Origin: Mesostigma viride
Taxonomy: Eukaryota > Streptophyta > Mesostigmatophyceae > Mesostigmatales > Mesostigmataceae
Assembly (NCBI GenBank): GCA_009746045.1
Contig: RPFO01000086.1
Coordinates: 275,732 to 339,731, forward strand
Length of the DNA stretch: 64,000 nt
Direction of reading: 5' to 3'
Shown: one piece after another, positions 28,774-38,485 of the stretch
Numbering within the stretch: position 1 is the stretch's first letter
How the letters are laid out: the number at the start of each line of letters is the position of its first letter
The notes under the pieces: model-generated
What the model was told of the DNA's origin: nothing
Seen by the model: the letters and a program-made list of their open reading frames with translations, nothing else
Database searches by the model: none
Translations under genes and position numbers: made by a program

Positions 28774-30279
28774 GCCAGGGAGGAGTGGGTTGTTCCAGAT
28801 GCACGTAGTCCCACACACACACCACCTGTGACTCCTCTTGATGCTATGCCAGCTGGAGCCAAGAAGCTAAGGTTAAAGTTTGTGTGCAAGCATAAACCTC
28901 AGGCTGATGGGGGACCACCCATTTTCCATGCTAGGCCATGTGTCACTGAGTTCAGGGGCTCTACAGAGCTGACAGAGGCTGAGCTTTATACTCCTGGTAT
29001 TCAGCAAACGTCTCTCAAGGTGTTGCTTTCCTTGTTTTTGCATCAGCTTAATACAGGGAAGGATTATGTGTGTAAAGCCACAGATATCAAAAGAGCCTTT
29101 CTAAAGGGGGACCCTGCCATAGCACAGCAGGTCTGGAGAGGTCAGGTATACGTGGTGAATACTCCTAAGGTGTGGCACAGGGATATTGTTCAACCCTTGT
29201 TGAGGCCAAACCTGGGGGTTGAAGGGTTGCAGTCAGCTCCAAAAAATTTTAGGCTGTCTGCACAGGAGGTATTCATGAAGCTAGGGGCCACCTATGATGA
29301 CATTGACCCTTGCTTGTTTGTCATCCCACACACTGATGGAATGATGATGTTTGTCTGGCATATGGGGATGATCAGTTAATCTCAGGCCCTGGAGCTGCAG
29401 TGGATGCTTTCATAGCTCAGGTGTCTGCCAGTTTTGAGATTGGCAAGCAGCTAGAGCTGGGCAAGGAGCCAGTCAAGTTCTGTGGCATGATGCTTGAGTT
29501 GCTGCAGCAGCAGGGCAGCTGGGTTTGTTCCATGCAGGCCTCTGCTGAATACATTAAGTCTTGTCTGGATGTCCTGCCTGTTCACATCACCCCGGACATG
29601 TGCCCTACCATTAGAGGCAAGCTTGGTTGGCTATGTGCTACATGTGCACCCCACCTGGCTTTCGTGAGCAGGGTAGATGATGAGGTACTACAGGAGGTAG
29701 GAGCACGGGCAATCAAGCAGTTATTGCATGATGGTCCACCTTTGATGCTTCACTCACTGGACCTGTTTACTCCCATTCACATCACGTGCATGATGGATAG
29801 TTCAATGGAGTCCAGGGTAGTTACCAAGGTTCAAGCCAGAGAGGCTGGATTGTTTTTCCTGCATAACCAAGGTGGGAAGAAGTCACTAGTCTCATGGTTC
29901 AGTAGATTGCACAAGAGGAAAGCTGTGAGTAGCAATGTAGCTGAATGCAGGGCTGTGGTATCTTGTGTCTTAATTGCATGCAAGGTATCTCAATCACTTG
30001 CTGGTCTGGCTTCAACACCAGGCTGGTAGCTCTGCAGGAGTGAAAGCACATTTGCTGACTGACTCTCAATCTATCATCTCTTTCCTTGCCAATCCTTTGG
30101 CTGTACACTCGGACCTGGATTGGATTGTGCTAAAACAGGAATGCAAGTACCTGGAGTCTAAAGCCCACGTCAGGGACAAAGACAATGCTGCAGATGCACT
30201 GACCAAGGTGCCACAAGCAGCAGGACCACAGTACCAGGTCTTGTATGGGTTGATGAACCCTGGTTACAGTCTGAAGTGA
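28774..30279 (+). pseudogene. Cop-1 reverse transcriptase and RNase H, frameshifted
   Basis: Three frames. The first (to 29379) covers RT from A-R-E-E-W through R-L-K-F-V...R-P-C-V-T-E-F and F-K-G-type K-R-A-F-L-K-G-D to L-F-V-I-P-H-T-D. At the catalytic box the sequence is W-H-[2-nt insertion]-G-D-D-Q-L-I-S-G (29355-29380), so the original was WHGDD, not YVDD. The second frame (29380-29975) holds RT thumb and RNase H (M-M-D-S-S-M-E; V-A-E-C-R-A). The third (29976-30279) holds L-T-D-S-Q-S and the terminal N-A-A-D-A-L-T-K. The three RNase H acidic positions D-E-D are present. Dead by two small indels despite near-identical LTRs. Confidence 0.9.
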
Positions 30280-30662
30280 CTGGCACATTGTACATGTTAG
30301 CCCATGACCCCCTGCCTAATACTGCAGCTGAAAGGCTGCAGTGGCAGCTGGGTAGTTTTCTGACAGTGAGAAGCACTGGTCTAGAAAGTTGGGACATGAT
30401 GAATGTGTTATTTATTGAATAAATTTTTTGGGACACCTGTTTGGATGACCATGACATGCTGGGGCCTTGAGCACCCATCTCACTCAGTTAAGAAACCATG
30501 CTTGAGACATGGGGCCTTTTTAATGCATCTCTTGTACATGTGTGAGGTGACCTTTGGGTCCTAGTAGGTTATCTGACAGTTTTTCTAAGGCATTGGGAAT
30601 GGCTGCGTCCATTTGATGGCTATATGTGTTTCTGTTGAAACCCAAAGAAAACTTAAAGTGGG
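30280..30662 (+). other. Cop-1 3' untranslated region and PPT
   Basis: No ORF. Ends with the purine-rich GAAAGAAAACTTAAAGTGGG-type run directly before the 3' LTR, the expected plus-strand primer (30650-30662). Confidence 0.7.
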
Positions 30663-31039
30663 AGTTAGTCTAAGTCTCCCGCCTGTAGCCTAAGGGGACA
30701 CGTGCCAGCACTGCCGGCGCCCAATTGGGTACTGGGACGGTGCTGGACTAGAGCAGTCGTGGCATGGACACGTGGCTAGACTCAGTATGTGATGAGCCGG
30801 TACCTCAGTACCGGGACTGTAGTTGTCATGTTAGGACTGACTAGATCAGGTTGTAACTGATAGGCTAGTCCGTCCAGGATCAGTAAGTTAGGCTTAACTT
30901 ACGCAAAGTCTGGTCAGCCGCAATTGACGGCTGACCAGCAGTATATGTGCCATTCTATCCTAATGCCAAGGTGTCTCGTCGTTCACACACACGCCATTTG
31001 GCACTGCCTAAGCATTCCCAGCTCAGTGTGTCCATAACT
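30663..31039 (+). repeat. Cop-1 3' LTR
   Basis: 377 bp, AGTTAGTCTAAG...TCCATAACT, followed by the CTGGT duplication (31040-31044). Differs from the 5' LTR at about five bases and one 4-bp gap. Confidence 0.93.
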
Positions 31040-31044
31040 CTGGT

Positions 31045-32290
31045 GCCTCCTGTACATAAGGGATCTGTACATACCTTGAGTGCTAATAATGACAATAAAA
31101 GATTTTCTCTCTTGTATGACATTGCCTCAAGGTTGCATACCATGTTTGGCCAGGCAGCTTAGTCTTTGCAAGTTGCTAGACGGCTGGGAGGAAGTGAGTT
31201 GTACTCCATTTGCCAACAGGTTGCTCAAGCTTGCAGGTGCAGGCTAGTTGCTAGAAAGCCCAAGCAGTCTCATACCAGGTCTCCTATTTTGCATGCAGGC
31301 CATCATGTGCAGGTGGATATTCAGAGAATCCGAGGGGTTTGAAGCTGCTGGTGGCAGTGGACAGATATACCAAGTACAAGACCCTAGAGATCCTGCCTGA
31401 CATGGAGAAGCCTACGTTGATTGCTGCTCTGAAGTTGACAAGGAGCAGGTATGTACCCTGGGTTGGAGTTGCTGCAGTGTGACATTCAGTTTGAGTGCGG
31501 TGAAAACCTGCCAGAGTTTCCAGAGTTGCCGATTACACCCAGGGAGAGCCACGGCCAGCAAGGGGTGGTGGAGAGAGCCATCCAAGAGACGGTGCTGCTG
31601 GTGGAGAGGACACCAAGGACGTCATCTGCCATTGTGACATCTGCATGGCTACGTTCTGTGGAGGATAGGCTGAACCTGAGGACTCCCATGTTCTTTGGTG
31701 ACATTGCCATCAATCCTCTTATAATGTTGCATACCAGGATGCTGCCAGCTGATGCTGAGCAGGCATGGAAGGAGAAGCTAGAGGCCAAGTTCCTCAAGCT
31801 GAGGCAGATCGAAAGACAAGGGCTGCAGTGTCCTAGAACCCAACGTTGGAAAACAGGTTGTTGTGTGCAGTGGAAGGAGCCAAGCTTTCCAGGGAAACGT
31901 AGCAGCTGGCATGATGGGGTGGTGACCCGAGTAGAAGCCGCTGGCCATAATAAGTGCTGGGTGGCCATTGATGGCTCCCAGGCAGTGCACCGTCTGTCAT
32001 GGTCAAAGATCCGTCCCCGGGGAGGTAATAAAGGAGACCTCTAATTCCAGGTGCCCGCTGGTGTACAAGGCGGGGGTGATGTTGTGAGCTTCCTGATCAT
32101 GGTGCTACAGCTGTATCGAGCCCTCGGGGTGGCCCTGGCCCGGCCCCTGGGGTACCTTCACATACGCGGTGGTTGGGCAAGCAGGCGGACAGGCTGCACC
32201 TCCGGAACGGCCCGACACCAGGCCTAGGGGTGTGCGTCTATCAGATATTGTATACAGGCTTTGCAGAGAGCCAAGAAGGATCGCCTAAGG
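31045..32290 (+). pseudogene. Cop-2 integrase and IN-PR linker, degraded
   Basis: Continuation of Cop-2 after the Cop-1 insertion. HHCC remnants (L-H-T-M-F-G-Q-A...C-R-C) and first catalytic Asp in H-V-Q-V-D-I-Q-R-I-R-G occur in broken frames (31080-31340). A long clean frame 31451-32044 holds L-L-Q-C-D-I-Q-F (second Asp) and H-G-Q-Q-G-V-V-E-R (Glu; 29 residues between). It then has a C-terminal domain with W-K-E-P-S-F-P-G-K-R...W-H-D-G-V-V-T-R-V and V-H-R-L-S-W. Beyond 32045 a broken frame gives R-L-S-D-I-V-Y-R-L-C-R, equivalent to the motif before PR in Cop-1, Cop-3 and Cop-5. TRIM-B cuts it there, so PR/RT are missing. Confidence 0.85.
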
Positions 32291-32443
32291 AGTTGTACAA
32301 GCTACTGCTTATACTTTTTATGCGCAAACCTTTTTAGCTAAGGTTAATGCATATTCTTACATCCTGCGCAGGACATTGTAAGAATATGCGTTAACCTTAG
32401 CTAAAAAGGTTTGCGCATAAAAAGTATAAGCAGTAGCTTGTAC
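32291..32443. repeat. TRIM-B palindrome, left end of tandem dimer
   Basis: Near-perfect palindrome starting AGTTGTACAAGC; its right arm ends ...AGCTTGTAC, lacking the last AACT. The centre CATCCTGCGCAGGA is followed by a small imperfection (CATTGTAAG). It directly follows Cop-2. Confidence 0.88.
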
Positions 32444-32600
32444 CTTTGCGCGTTGGGGCGGAATATTAAGCGGCTCCCTAACTAGGGCTTTACTTCCGCA
32501 TCGAATTACTAATTCGATATCGAATTACTGATTCGATATCGAATTACTGATTCGATATTAATCCCGGGAAGGTCCGATATCTACCTCGCTAGGCGATTAA
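32444..32600. mobile_element. TRIM-B spacer, first part (minus orientation), ends at TTAA
   Basis: CTTTGCGCGTTGGGGCGGAA...CGATATCGAATTACTGATTC...CTAGGCGATTAA. The remainder (TTAATTAGGTCCGACCGG...) is at 44794-44899. The TTAA at 32597-32600 is the left duplication of the element starting at 32601. Confidence 0.82.
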
Positions 32601-33268
32601 GGGGTCCGAGGGTCCCATAGAAATATATCAAAACTTACCCCCCCTAATAACTACAGAAATGCAACTGACAACCACTGAATGATGTTTGGGGACCATAAAC
32701 ATGATGTTTCAATGGGCATGCATACCACCACTTGTTGGGGGTACTACCCCCAGCCATACACCGGCTATGAGCTAAAAATAGAAAAAAACGCTGTCCGGGG
32801 CACATCTTGCCCAGAACAGTGGGAGAACCAGTTGCATGAAAAAAGCACACCCCATATAAAAATGTCATGGGACATGGTTTCTACCTAATTGGATCAACAA
32901 AATCAGCACATCCCTTTGAGTTATTAATTTTTGGGCCAAAAATACGCTTTTTTAGGCGGGGCGTCCCCATACACACTCATAACACATCAATTAGGCCTGA
33001 AAAGCACAAGTCAAATTTTGTCATGACCATAGAAGGCACTGTCAAAGTTTGGTGGCATTCTGAGCTCAGCTGTAGCAGTTATTAATTTTGGCAGTTGGCC
33101 ACCTGTGCAGACGCTAAGGAAGGCATTAGTGAGTATTAAGGCACACTAACACTTCCTATGCCATCCAAAAGGCTCCTGACCATGCCCAATTCGACCACAA
33201 TGTACAAGGAGGTGGCTGGGCACGTCATGTGCCCTTGCCTTACCTCGACACGGGCAACCTGTTGCGTG

Positions 33269-33912
33269 AGTTAGCATTTTGGGCAACCAATATGCTAAGT
33301 GGATACAGTTTGGAAAGACCTTTCCAACGCCGTGCTGACCGCCTGAAACAGACAAGGGACAAGAAAGATATCAAGTCCCGAAGTCCTAGCCATCCGTGGC
33401 CGACTAGGGTGCAGTCCTCTGGCCTAGTGGACAGGACACGTGGCAGGCCGTGCCTGCACAGGCTTAGCCTGATTATCACGTGACTGTGGTCCACGTAGAT
33501 CAGAGGAGCAGCAGCCTGTGACTGGTGGAATACTGGAGCTGGCACAGGTCTGCAAGGATACTAGGCCTTGCAGGCTTGTGACAGGTCCTGTACTTCCTAG
33601 GTTGCAGAGTCTAGGCAAATCCAGTTCGTCCTGGCTCTGCACTGATGCCAGTGGACGTTGAGGATTTGCTTGCACGCCTGCACGTGCCTCGTCATGCCGA
33701 TGGGAACGAGGAACAACGCAAAGGATATAGCTTGGTCATGGGGGATGACCAGCTATCTCGGAAAGCACGAACCGTGGGTGCCACCTTGGTCGTGGAAGTG
33801 CCCATTGTGGTCGTGGCCTGGTGAACAGATTTAAGGTTGCTGCCTTGCAACATTGGCTAAGACGCGCTGTGAAAGACCAAGAGCTCACATACGTTGGGAG
33901 CTCTTTCTAACT
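33269..33912 (+). repeat. Cop-3 5' LTR
   Basis: AGTTAGCATT...CTTTCTAACT, boundary fixed by GCGTG. Followed by CGTATTATTGTCTCC, the presumed primer-binding region. Confidence 0.94.
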
Positions 33913-33937
33913 CGTATTATTGTCTCCTTACTTCTTC

Positions 33938-35125
33938 ATGTCCAACGTGCCGAGGGAACAGGCCATTGAGCCTTCGCAAAGCCAGAGCTCGCAGCCGCAG
34001 CTTCGGGTAGGAGCCCCGGAGCGATCACGACCTTTTCATCCCTACGCTCATCCGAGCACCGCATCAACCTTCGTCCAGGCGGCGTACCTGGCAAGGGGGC
34101 TGGCGAAGAAAGGTTGGGTAGCAGTTTGCGGAACTGCAGCAGGGCCGGCGGCGAGCGACCCCATTGTGATGCAGATTGAGGCTTCGACAGCTCCCGGCGA
34201 ATTGTCGCGAGAGGCCGTCGAAAAGTTTGTGTCAATACGGGACGAGCTGTCCTCGACCATTTACGGTCTGGAGGTGGCTCACCAGGGCGGGCACGTGACC
34301 GTGTCGCAGCTGGATTTGGCGCGGGAGGCACTGGGCCAGATCGTGGCCATTGGACTGGGAGCAGCGCGACTGTTCAACCATCAGGTGGCAACGTCTGTGC
34401 TGGGCGCGGGAGTTGAAGTCCCGGACGTGATCAGGCAAGCGCAGGCGCGCGAAGTCGACAACCCCTGGTCGACGGCAGAGGTGGTTTCACAAACGTGCGA
34501 ACACCTCGTGAACATTCTTTTGCAGGAGTCACGGGGTAACGCAGACCGGTGGGTGATAACCACACGACCATTTGGGATTTGGTCAACACTCGACACACCG
34601 CGGGCGGCGGAACCAGACGCACACGATCCAGTGGTCGAGGTCATCACGGGTCGGGAGGTAACGCCAGAAGACTTCCATTACCAATTCGTTGATCAGCCAG
34701 AGGGGATCATCGAACGTTCATCTCAGCAGATAGATCAAGGCGACGGTACCACAGAAGGGTACGCTGCACGACGTCGTGCTGAGCTGCACGTCCCGCAAGA
34801 GCCCGAACACGACTACGGTGGTCGTGGGGCTTGCAACGACAAGCGGGGTGGTGGAACGCGGTGGGTGAAGAACCTTGAGTGGGATCGCTCGAGTGGGAGC
34901 GAGCCCCGGATCCCAGTGGAGAAATCTGCAGACGGGCGACCCGTTAGCAGAGTGTTTGGACCCTACGCCGACGGGGAGGACGCCGCTGGCAGCGACGAGG
35001 AGCGGCCAGAGACGCCCATCGCAGCCACTGCTCAAGAGCGAGAGCTGGAGGCAGCGAACCAAGCAGGTGCTGAGTCAGTAGCTGGGACGGTGCCCACGGC
35101 ATCCCCCAGCGACGCCAGTGCTTGA
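33938..35125 (+). CDS. Cop-3 ORF1, unrecognised, precedes Gag
   Basis: The first ATG is 33938 (M-S-N-V-P-R-E-Q), 25 nt after the LTR; about 395 aa, intact. Mixed helical protein: residues about 35-200 are Ala/Val/Leu-rich with regular heptad-like spacing (S-I-R-D-E-L-S-S-T-I-Y-G-L-E-V). The C-terminal third is acidic and Gly/Arg-rich. No zinc knuckle, protease, RT or IN motif. It ends 53 nt before the Gag ATG. In Cop-1 the corresponding region is the acidic N-terminal Gag part, so this may be a split-off matrix/assembly domain (inference). Confidence 0.7.
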   Translation: MSNVPREQAIEPSQSQSSQPQLRVGAPERSRPFHPYAHPSTASTFVQAAYLARGLAKKGWVAVCGTAAGPAASDPIVMQIEASTAPGELSREAVEKFVSIRDELSSTIYGLEVAHQGGHVTVSQLDLAREALGQIVAIGLGAARLFNHQVATSVLGAGVEVPDVIRQAQAREVDNPWSTAEVVSQTCEHLVNILLQESRGNADRWVITTRPFGIWSTLDTPRAAEPDAHDPVVEVITGREVTPEDFHYQFVDQPEGIIERSSQQIDQGDGTTEGYAARRRAELHVPQEPEHDYGGRGACNDKRGGGTRWVKNLEWDRSSGSEPRIPVEKSADGRPVSRVFGPYADGEDAAGSDEERPETPIAATAQERELEAANQAGAESVAGTVPTASPSDASA

Positions 35126-35178
35126 GTCAGTTCTTCCTTTTTCCTTCGCCTTTATTGTTGTGTCCCCACTTGTATATA

Positions 35179-36531
35179 ATGCCTCGTGGCAAACCGGGCG
35201 ACGGCGACAAGGGCGAGGAGGGGGCACCGGCTGGAGAGCCAGGAGCCTGGGAAGGGCAAGGAGGCGCTGGTGGGAGAGGCGATCCCAGCCAGCGACGGCG
35301 ATGGGGGAAAGCGACCAGGGAGCAAGAGGCGACACGAAGACTCGGTGGAGGAGGCGCGCAAGGCGCGGGCGCTGGGGCATCTGATGCAATAACGGTGGCG
35401 AATGGGCAACCTGCCGTGGAGAAGCGTAAGAGGGACCCCTCTGCTGACGGCAATGGTAAGAGGCCTCATGTGGATGTGCTCTCCCCTGTGCCTGCTGGAC
35501 CAAGTGGTGCTGTTGTTGTGACACCCGCTGTGGTGGAGCCAGTGAAGGCGCTGCCAGGGTCGAGACCTCACATGAGTGCTGTCACTGTTATGAATGGACA
35601 AAAGCCTCTTAACCCACCACTAGCACAGGAAGCTTTGGACAAGTGGCTAGAGGACATGGAGCTTGTTGTGTTCTCCGTGGACCCCACTGTCAACCTAGTG
35701 CAAGTGTTTCACTCGTCCACGTGCAACAGGGACTCGTCAGAGCGTGTCAGGGAGAAGGCTAGGACTGCTGTCAAGGATAAGCTAACCTGGGCACAGTTCC
35801 TGGATGGGTTGAGGGAGGAGTTCTCTGACAAGGTTCTCAACCTCACCAACTACTACAAGCATCAGTATGACACCTTTGAGATAGTGGGCCCTGTGGCAGA
35901 GGAATGGGCTAGGCTCAACCGTATCAGGGACAAGGGGGCCAAGTATGGCTTCCTGGTCACAGATAGGGCCTTGGCAGACTATTTCCTGGACCGTATGGGT
36001 TTGAGTGTGGATGGGAGGAACGGTGCCCGCATGTTTCTTAACCAGACTGATGGCTCCTTGCGTGCTCTGGAGCTTGTAATCCTCAGCATAAGGAAGCCAG
36101 AACCTGCCTGCAAGGCTATCCAGTCCCATGGCAGCAATGCCACCTCCGCTGTGCAGGGCCAAGGTGATGTCCCCGGGTACCCAGCCCGTGATGGGGCAAG
36201 GCCCAACAAGCGTAAGCGCTTCAGGCGCCAGAGGCAGGGGGCTCAGGGTGGCAAGGGTGCAGGTCCCCAAGGAGGGGTTGGGGGCCAGCAAGCTGGTGGT
36301 CAGCAGGGTAAGGGTGGCCAAGGGCAAGGCAAGGGCCAAGCTCAAGGCAACCAGGGCAAGCAGGGTGGGCAGCCTCAGGGAGGCCAGGGGAAGCCTGGCA
36401 AGGGTGGGGCTGGGTCTGGGAAGAAGGGTGGAGCATGTTTTGTGTGTGGCAAGGAAGGTCACTGGCGTCGTGAGTGTCCTGACAGGAAGGCCAAGCCTGC
36501 TGGGGCAGGAGGCCAGTCTGGGCAGCAGTGA
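35179..36531 (+). CDS. Cop-3 Gag with CCHC zinc knuckle
   Basis: I choose the ATG at 35179 (M-P-R-G-K-P-G-D-G-D); the frame is open from 35122. About 450 aa. The N-terminus is Gly/Arg/Glu-rich. A copia-type capsid domain spans about residues 130-290 (L-A-Q-E-A-L-D-K-W-L-E-D-M-E-L, Y-Y-K-H-Q-Y-D-T-F-E-I). A long Gly/Gln/Lys low-complexity tract follows (about 320-415), then a zinc knuckle C-F-V-C-G-K-E-G-H-W-R-R-E-C (CX2CX4HX4C, about 420-433). Role: RNA packaging and particle assembly. Intact. Confidence 0.88.
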   Translation: MPRGKPGDGDKGEEGAPAGEPGAWEGQGGAGGRGDPSQRRRWGKATREQEATRRLGGGGAQGAGAGASDAITVANGQPAVEKRKRDPSADGNGKRPHVDVLSPVPAGPSGAVVVTPAVVEPVKALPGSRPHMSAVTVMNGQKPLNPPLAQEALDKWLEDMELVVFSVDPTVNLVQVFHSSTCNRDSSERVREKARTAVKDKLTWAQFLDGLREEFSDKVLNLTNYYKHQYDTFEIVGPVAEEWARLNRIRDKGAKYGFLVTDRALADYFLDRMGLSVDGRNGARMFLNQTDGSLRALELVILSIRKPEPACKAIQSHGSNATSAVQGQGDVPGYPARDGARPNKRKRFRRQRQGAQGGKGAGPQGGVGGQQAGGQQGKGGQGQGKGQAQGNQGKQGGQPQGGQGKPGKGGAGSGKKGGACFVCGKEGHWRRECPDRKAKPAGAGGQSGQQ

Positions 36532-36579
36532 CTAGCTACATCATCCCCTGTAAATAGTCAATCACCCCTTGGGGAAGGT

Positions 36580-37464
36580 GTGCTGGATGTACATAAGGAC
36601 GGGGGTGTGCCCCTTGTGCAGCACCAAGGGTGTAAAGATGTTGTTCTTCCACTGGATTGCAATAACAATGCTGCAGCTGAATTCCCTATGCCTCATGCAG
36701 GTGGTGGGTCTCCAGCAGGTGCTGGCCTGGAGGGCCAAGGGACCTTGCTGGAAGGGCCTGGAGCGGTCCAGGGTGCAGGGCCTGACTTGGGGCGTCAGGA
36801 CGGCCTGCAGGGAAGCCCTGGAACCTCAGGAGTGGATCATGTGTCCCCACACACGGTTCAGACGTCTCGCCAGGTCAGTACTGACAGAGTGCTGAGCTAT
36901 GCTGAGGCTGGCCATAGGTTGCATCACATGTTTGGGCATTCTGGGCAGGCAGCAATGTTTGCTTGGAAGCTAGGTAGGGAGCCTTTGTGGGAGGCTTGCC
37001 AGGCTGCTGCTGAGAACTGTGGTTGCCAGGAGAATGCTGTTCACCCACCTCAGTCCCATGCTAGGGAGCCTGCTAGGGAGCGTGGCGACATCCAGATGGA
37101 TATCCAGCATATCAGGGGCTTGTATATATTGGTGGGGGTGGACAGGTTCAGCAGATACAGGCTGATAGACGTTCTGCCTGGTATGCAGGAGCACCACTTG
37201 TTGTTGGGTATGAAGGCCCTGATCCCAGGCTTTGGGGTGTGCAAGAGTGTGCAGGCAGACTTGCAGTTTGACTGTTTGCTCAAGCATCAGGACCAGCTGC
37301 CTTGTAAGCTGGTAGTAGTCCCCAGGGAGAGTCATGGGCAGCAAGGGGCTGTAGAGAGATCCATACGTGAAGTGAAGACAGTGGTGCTAGCAGCAGAGTC
37401 AGTGCCACTTGTGGCATCTGCCTTAGAGAGGGCAGCCTGGTGTAAGGGGATAGAGAGCAGCTGA
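36580..37464 (+). CDS. Cop-3 integrase N-terminal and catalytic domain
   Basis: The open frame covers a Gly-rich linker (no protease motif), then the HHCC domain A-G-H-R-L-H-H-M-F-G-H...C-G-C (about residues 110-150). The catalytic core has D-I-Q-M-D-I-Q-H-I, V-Q-A-D-L-Q-F and H-G-Q-Q-G-A-V-E-R-S, with 31 residues between the second Asp and the Glu. The frame stops at 37464; the C-terminal domain follows in another frame (37460 on), so one small indel separates them. The enzyme inserts the cDNA; here it must recognise AG...CT LTR ends. Confidence 0.88.
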   Translation: MLDVHKDGGVPLVQHQGCKDVVLPLDCNNNAAAEFPMPHAGGGSPAGAGLEGQGTLLEGPGAVQGAGPDLGRQDGLQGSPGTSGVDHVSPHTVQTSRQVSTDRVLSYAEAGHRLHHMFGHSGQAAMFAWKLGREPLWEACQAAAENCGCQENAVHPPQSHAREPARERGDIQMDIQHIRGLYILVGVDRFSRYRLIDVLPGMQEHHLLLGMKALIPGFGVCKSVQADLQFDCLLKHQDQLPCKLVVVPRESHGQQGAVERSIREVKTVVLAAESVPLVASALERAAWCKGIESS

Positions 37465-38474
37465 ACCACAGGGTTAACTATTACTTTGATGGTGTGGCTG
37501 TCTCTCCCCTGGCCCTGCAGTATAGCTTGTTGCCTGAGAACGTGGTGCAGGCCAGTCTTAGGAAGGCAGATAGGTTATTTGCCCAGCTGAGACGTAAGGA
37601 CAAGAACTGGAATGTGCTGAGGCCTCAGGTGGGGCTGAAGGTCAGGATGTGGAAGGAACCATCTATTCCAGGCAAGCGGGGGAAGTGGCAGGATGGGGTT
37701 GTCACTCGTGTGGAGGAAGCTAACAGATCTTGCCTGGTGGCTTTGGAAAAGGATCCAAGGCACGTGTACAGGTTGTCCTGGGCTCATGTCAAGGAAAGAA
37801 GGCCACATGCAATCTGGCCTGCAGACGGGCCAGGCCCTCCCAGCTGGGTTGAGGAGCCAGGCCAGAGCCAGGCAGCAGCAGCTAACAATCCTCTGGTGGT
37901 GGATGATGGTCTGTCCCTGCTGGAAGATGACGAGCAGGAGGAGGCTGCTGAAGCAACTGTCACAAGGCCAGAGGGGACGGGGCAGCCACCTAAGGCCCGG
38001 GGGCCTCTCATGGCGGACGTCATCCGAGCACTCATGCGCAGCAAACATGATCCCAAGGTATCCAAGCTCACGGGGTGGGGGTCGTGCTGGGCAGCTACAA
38101 TGGAGGTAGATACCAACTCACAGGTGTCTGTCATCAGGGAAGAGGATGCTGTAGGCTTACAGATGTCCCATCCCAGTTGCCTTGCTGTGTCTGATTTCTC
38201 AGGAAAGGTGTCCATGAAGATCCTTGGGGAAGTGAGTGTGCCTATCTTAGGGGTGCCCACCACGTTCTGTGTGGTAGAGGGCTATCAGGGGCCTGCCATT
38301 CTGGGTCAGAACTTCTTGTGCATGCCAGGGGTTACTTTGACCTCTGATGAGTTGGCACTAGAAGGCAGGGGCAGCCTCCCCCTTGAAAGATATCACTATT
38401 CCCAGGGTCTTGCAGTGGCGGTAAGGCTGTTAGGAGTCAGCCAGCTGAGGGTCCTCAAGGTCAGGAGCCCATAG
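37465..38474 (+). CDS. Cop-3 integrase C-terminus and protease-like domain
   Basis: Listed as an ORF from 37494. It opens with the IN C-terminal region (K-V-R-M-W-K-E-P-S-I-P-G-K-R...W-Q-D-G-V-V-T-R-V; V-Y-R-L-S-W-A-H-V). A linker with the conserved R-G-P-L-M-A-D-V-I-R-A-L-M-R follows, then the retropepsin-like part: M-E-V-D-T-N-S-Q-V-S-V-I (about residue 205), V-S-V-P-I-L-G-V-P-T-T-F and A-I-L-G-Q-N-F-L-C-M (ILG block). So the protease-like domain lies after IN and before RT. The active site is DTN in place of D[T/S]G. Catalytic competence is uncertain. Confidence 0.87.
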
Positions 38475-38485
38475 CTGAGGACCTG

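Larger units (their letters stand above)
14666..31039 (+). mobile_element. Cop-1, copia-like LTR retrotransposon (with an 8.9-kb internal insertion)
   Basis: Two direct LTRs (14666-15046, 30663-31039) start AGTTAGTCTAAG and end ATAACT, flanked by the exact duplication CTGGT (14661-14665, 31040-31044). Between the LTRs I count about five substitutions plus one 4-bp gap, so it is young. Without the foreign block 19918-28773 the element is about 7.5 kb with order Gag-IN-PR-RT-RNaseH. Several frameshifts interrupt the ORFs. It is inserted in Cop-2, whose integrase resumes at 31045. Confidence 0.93.
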
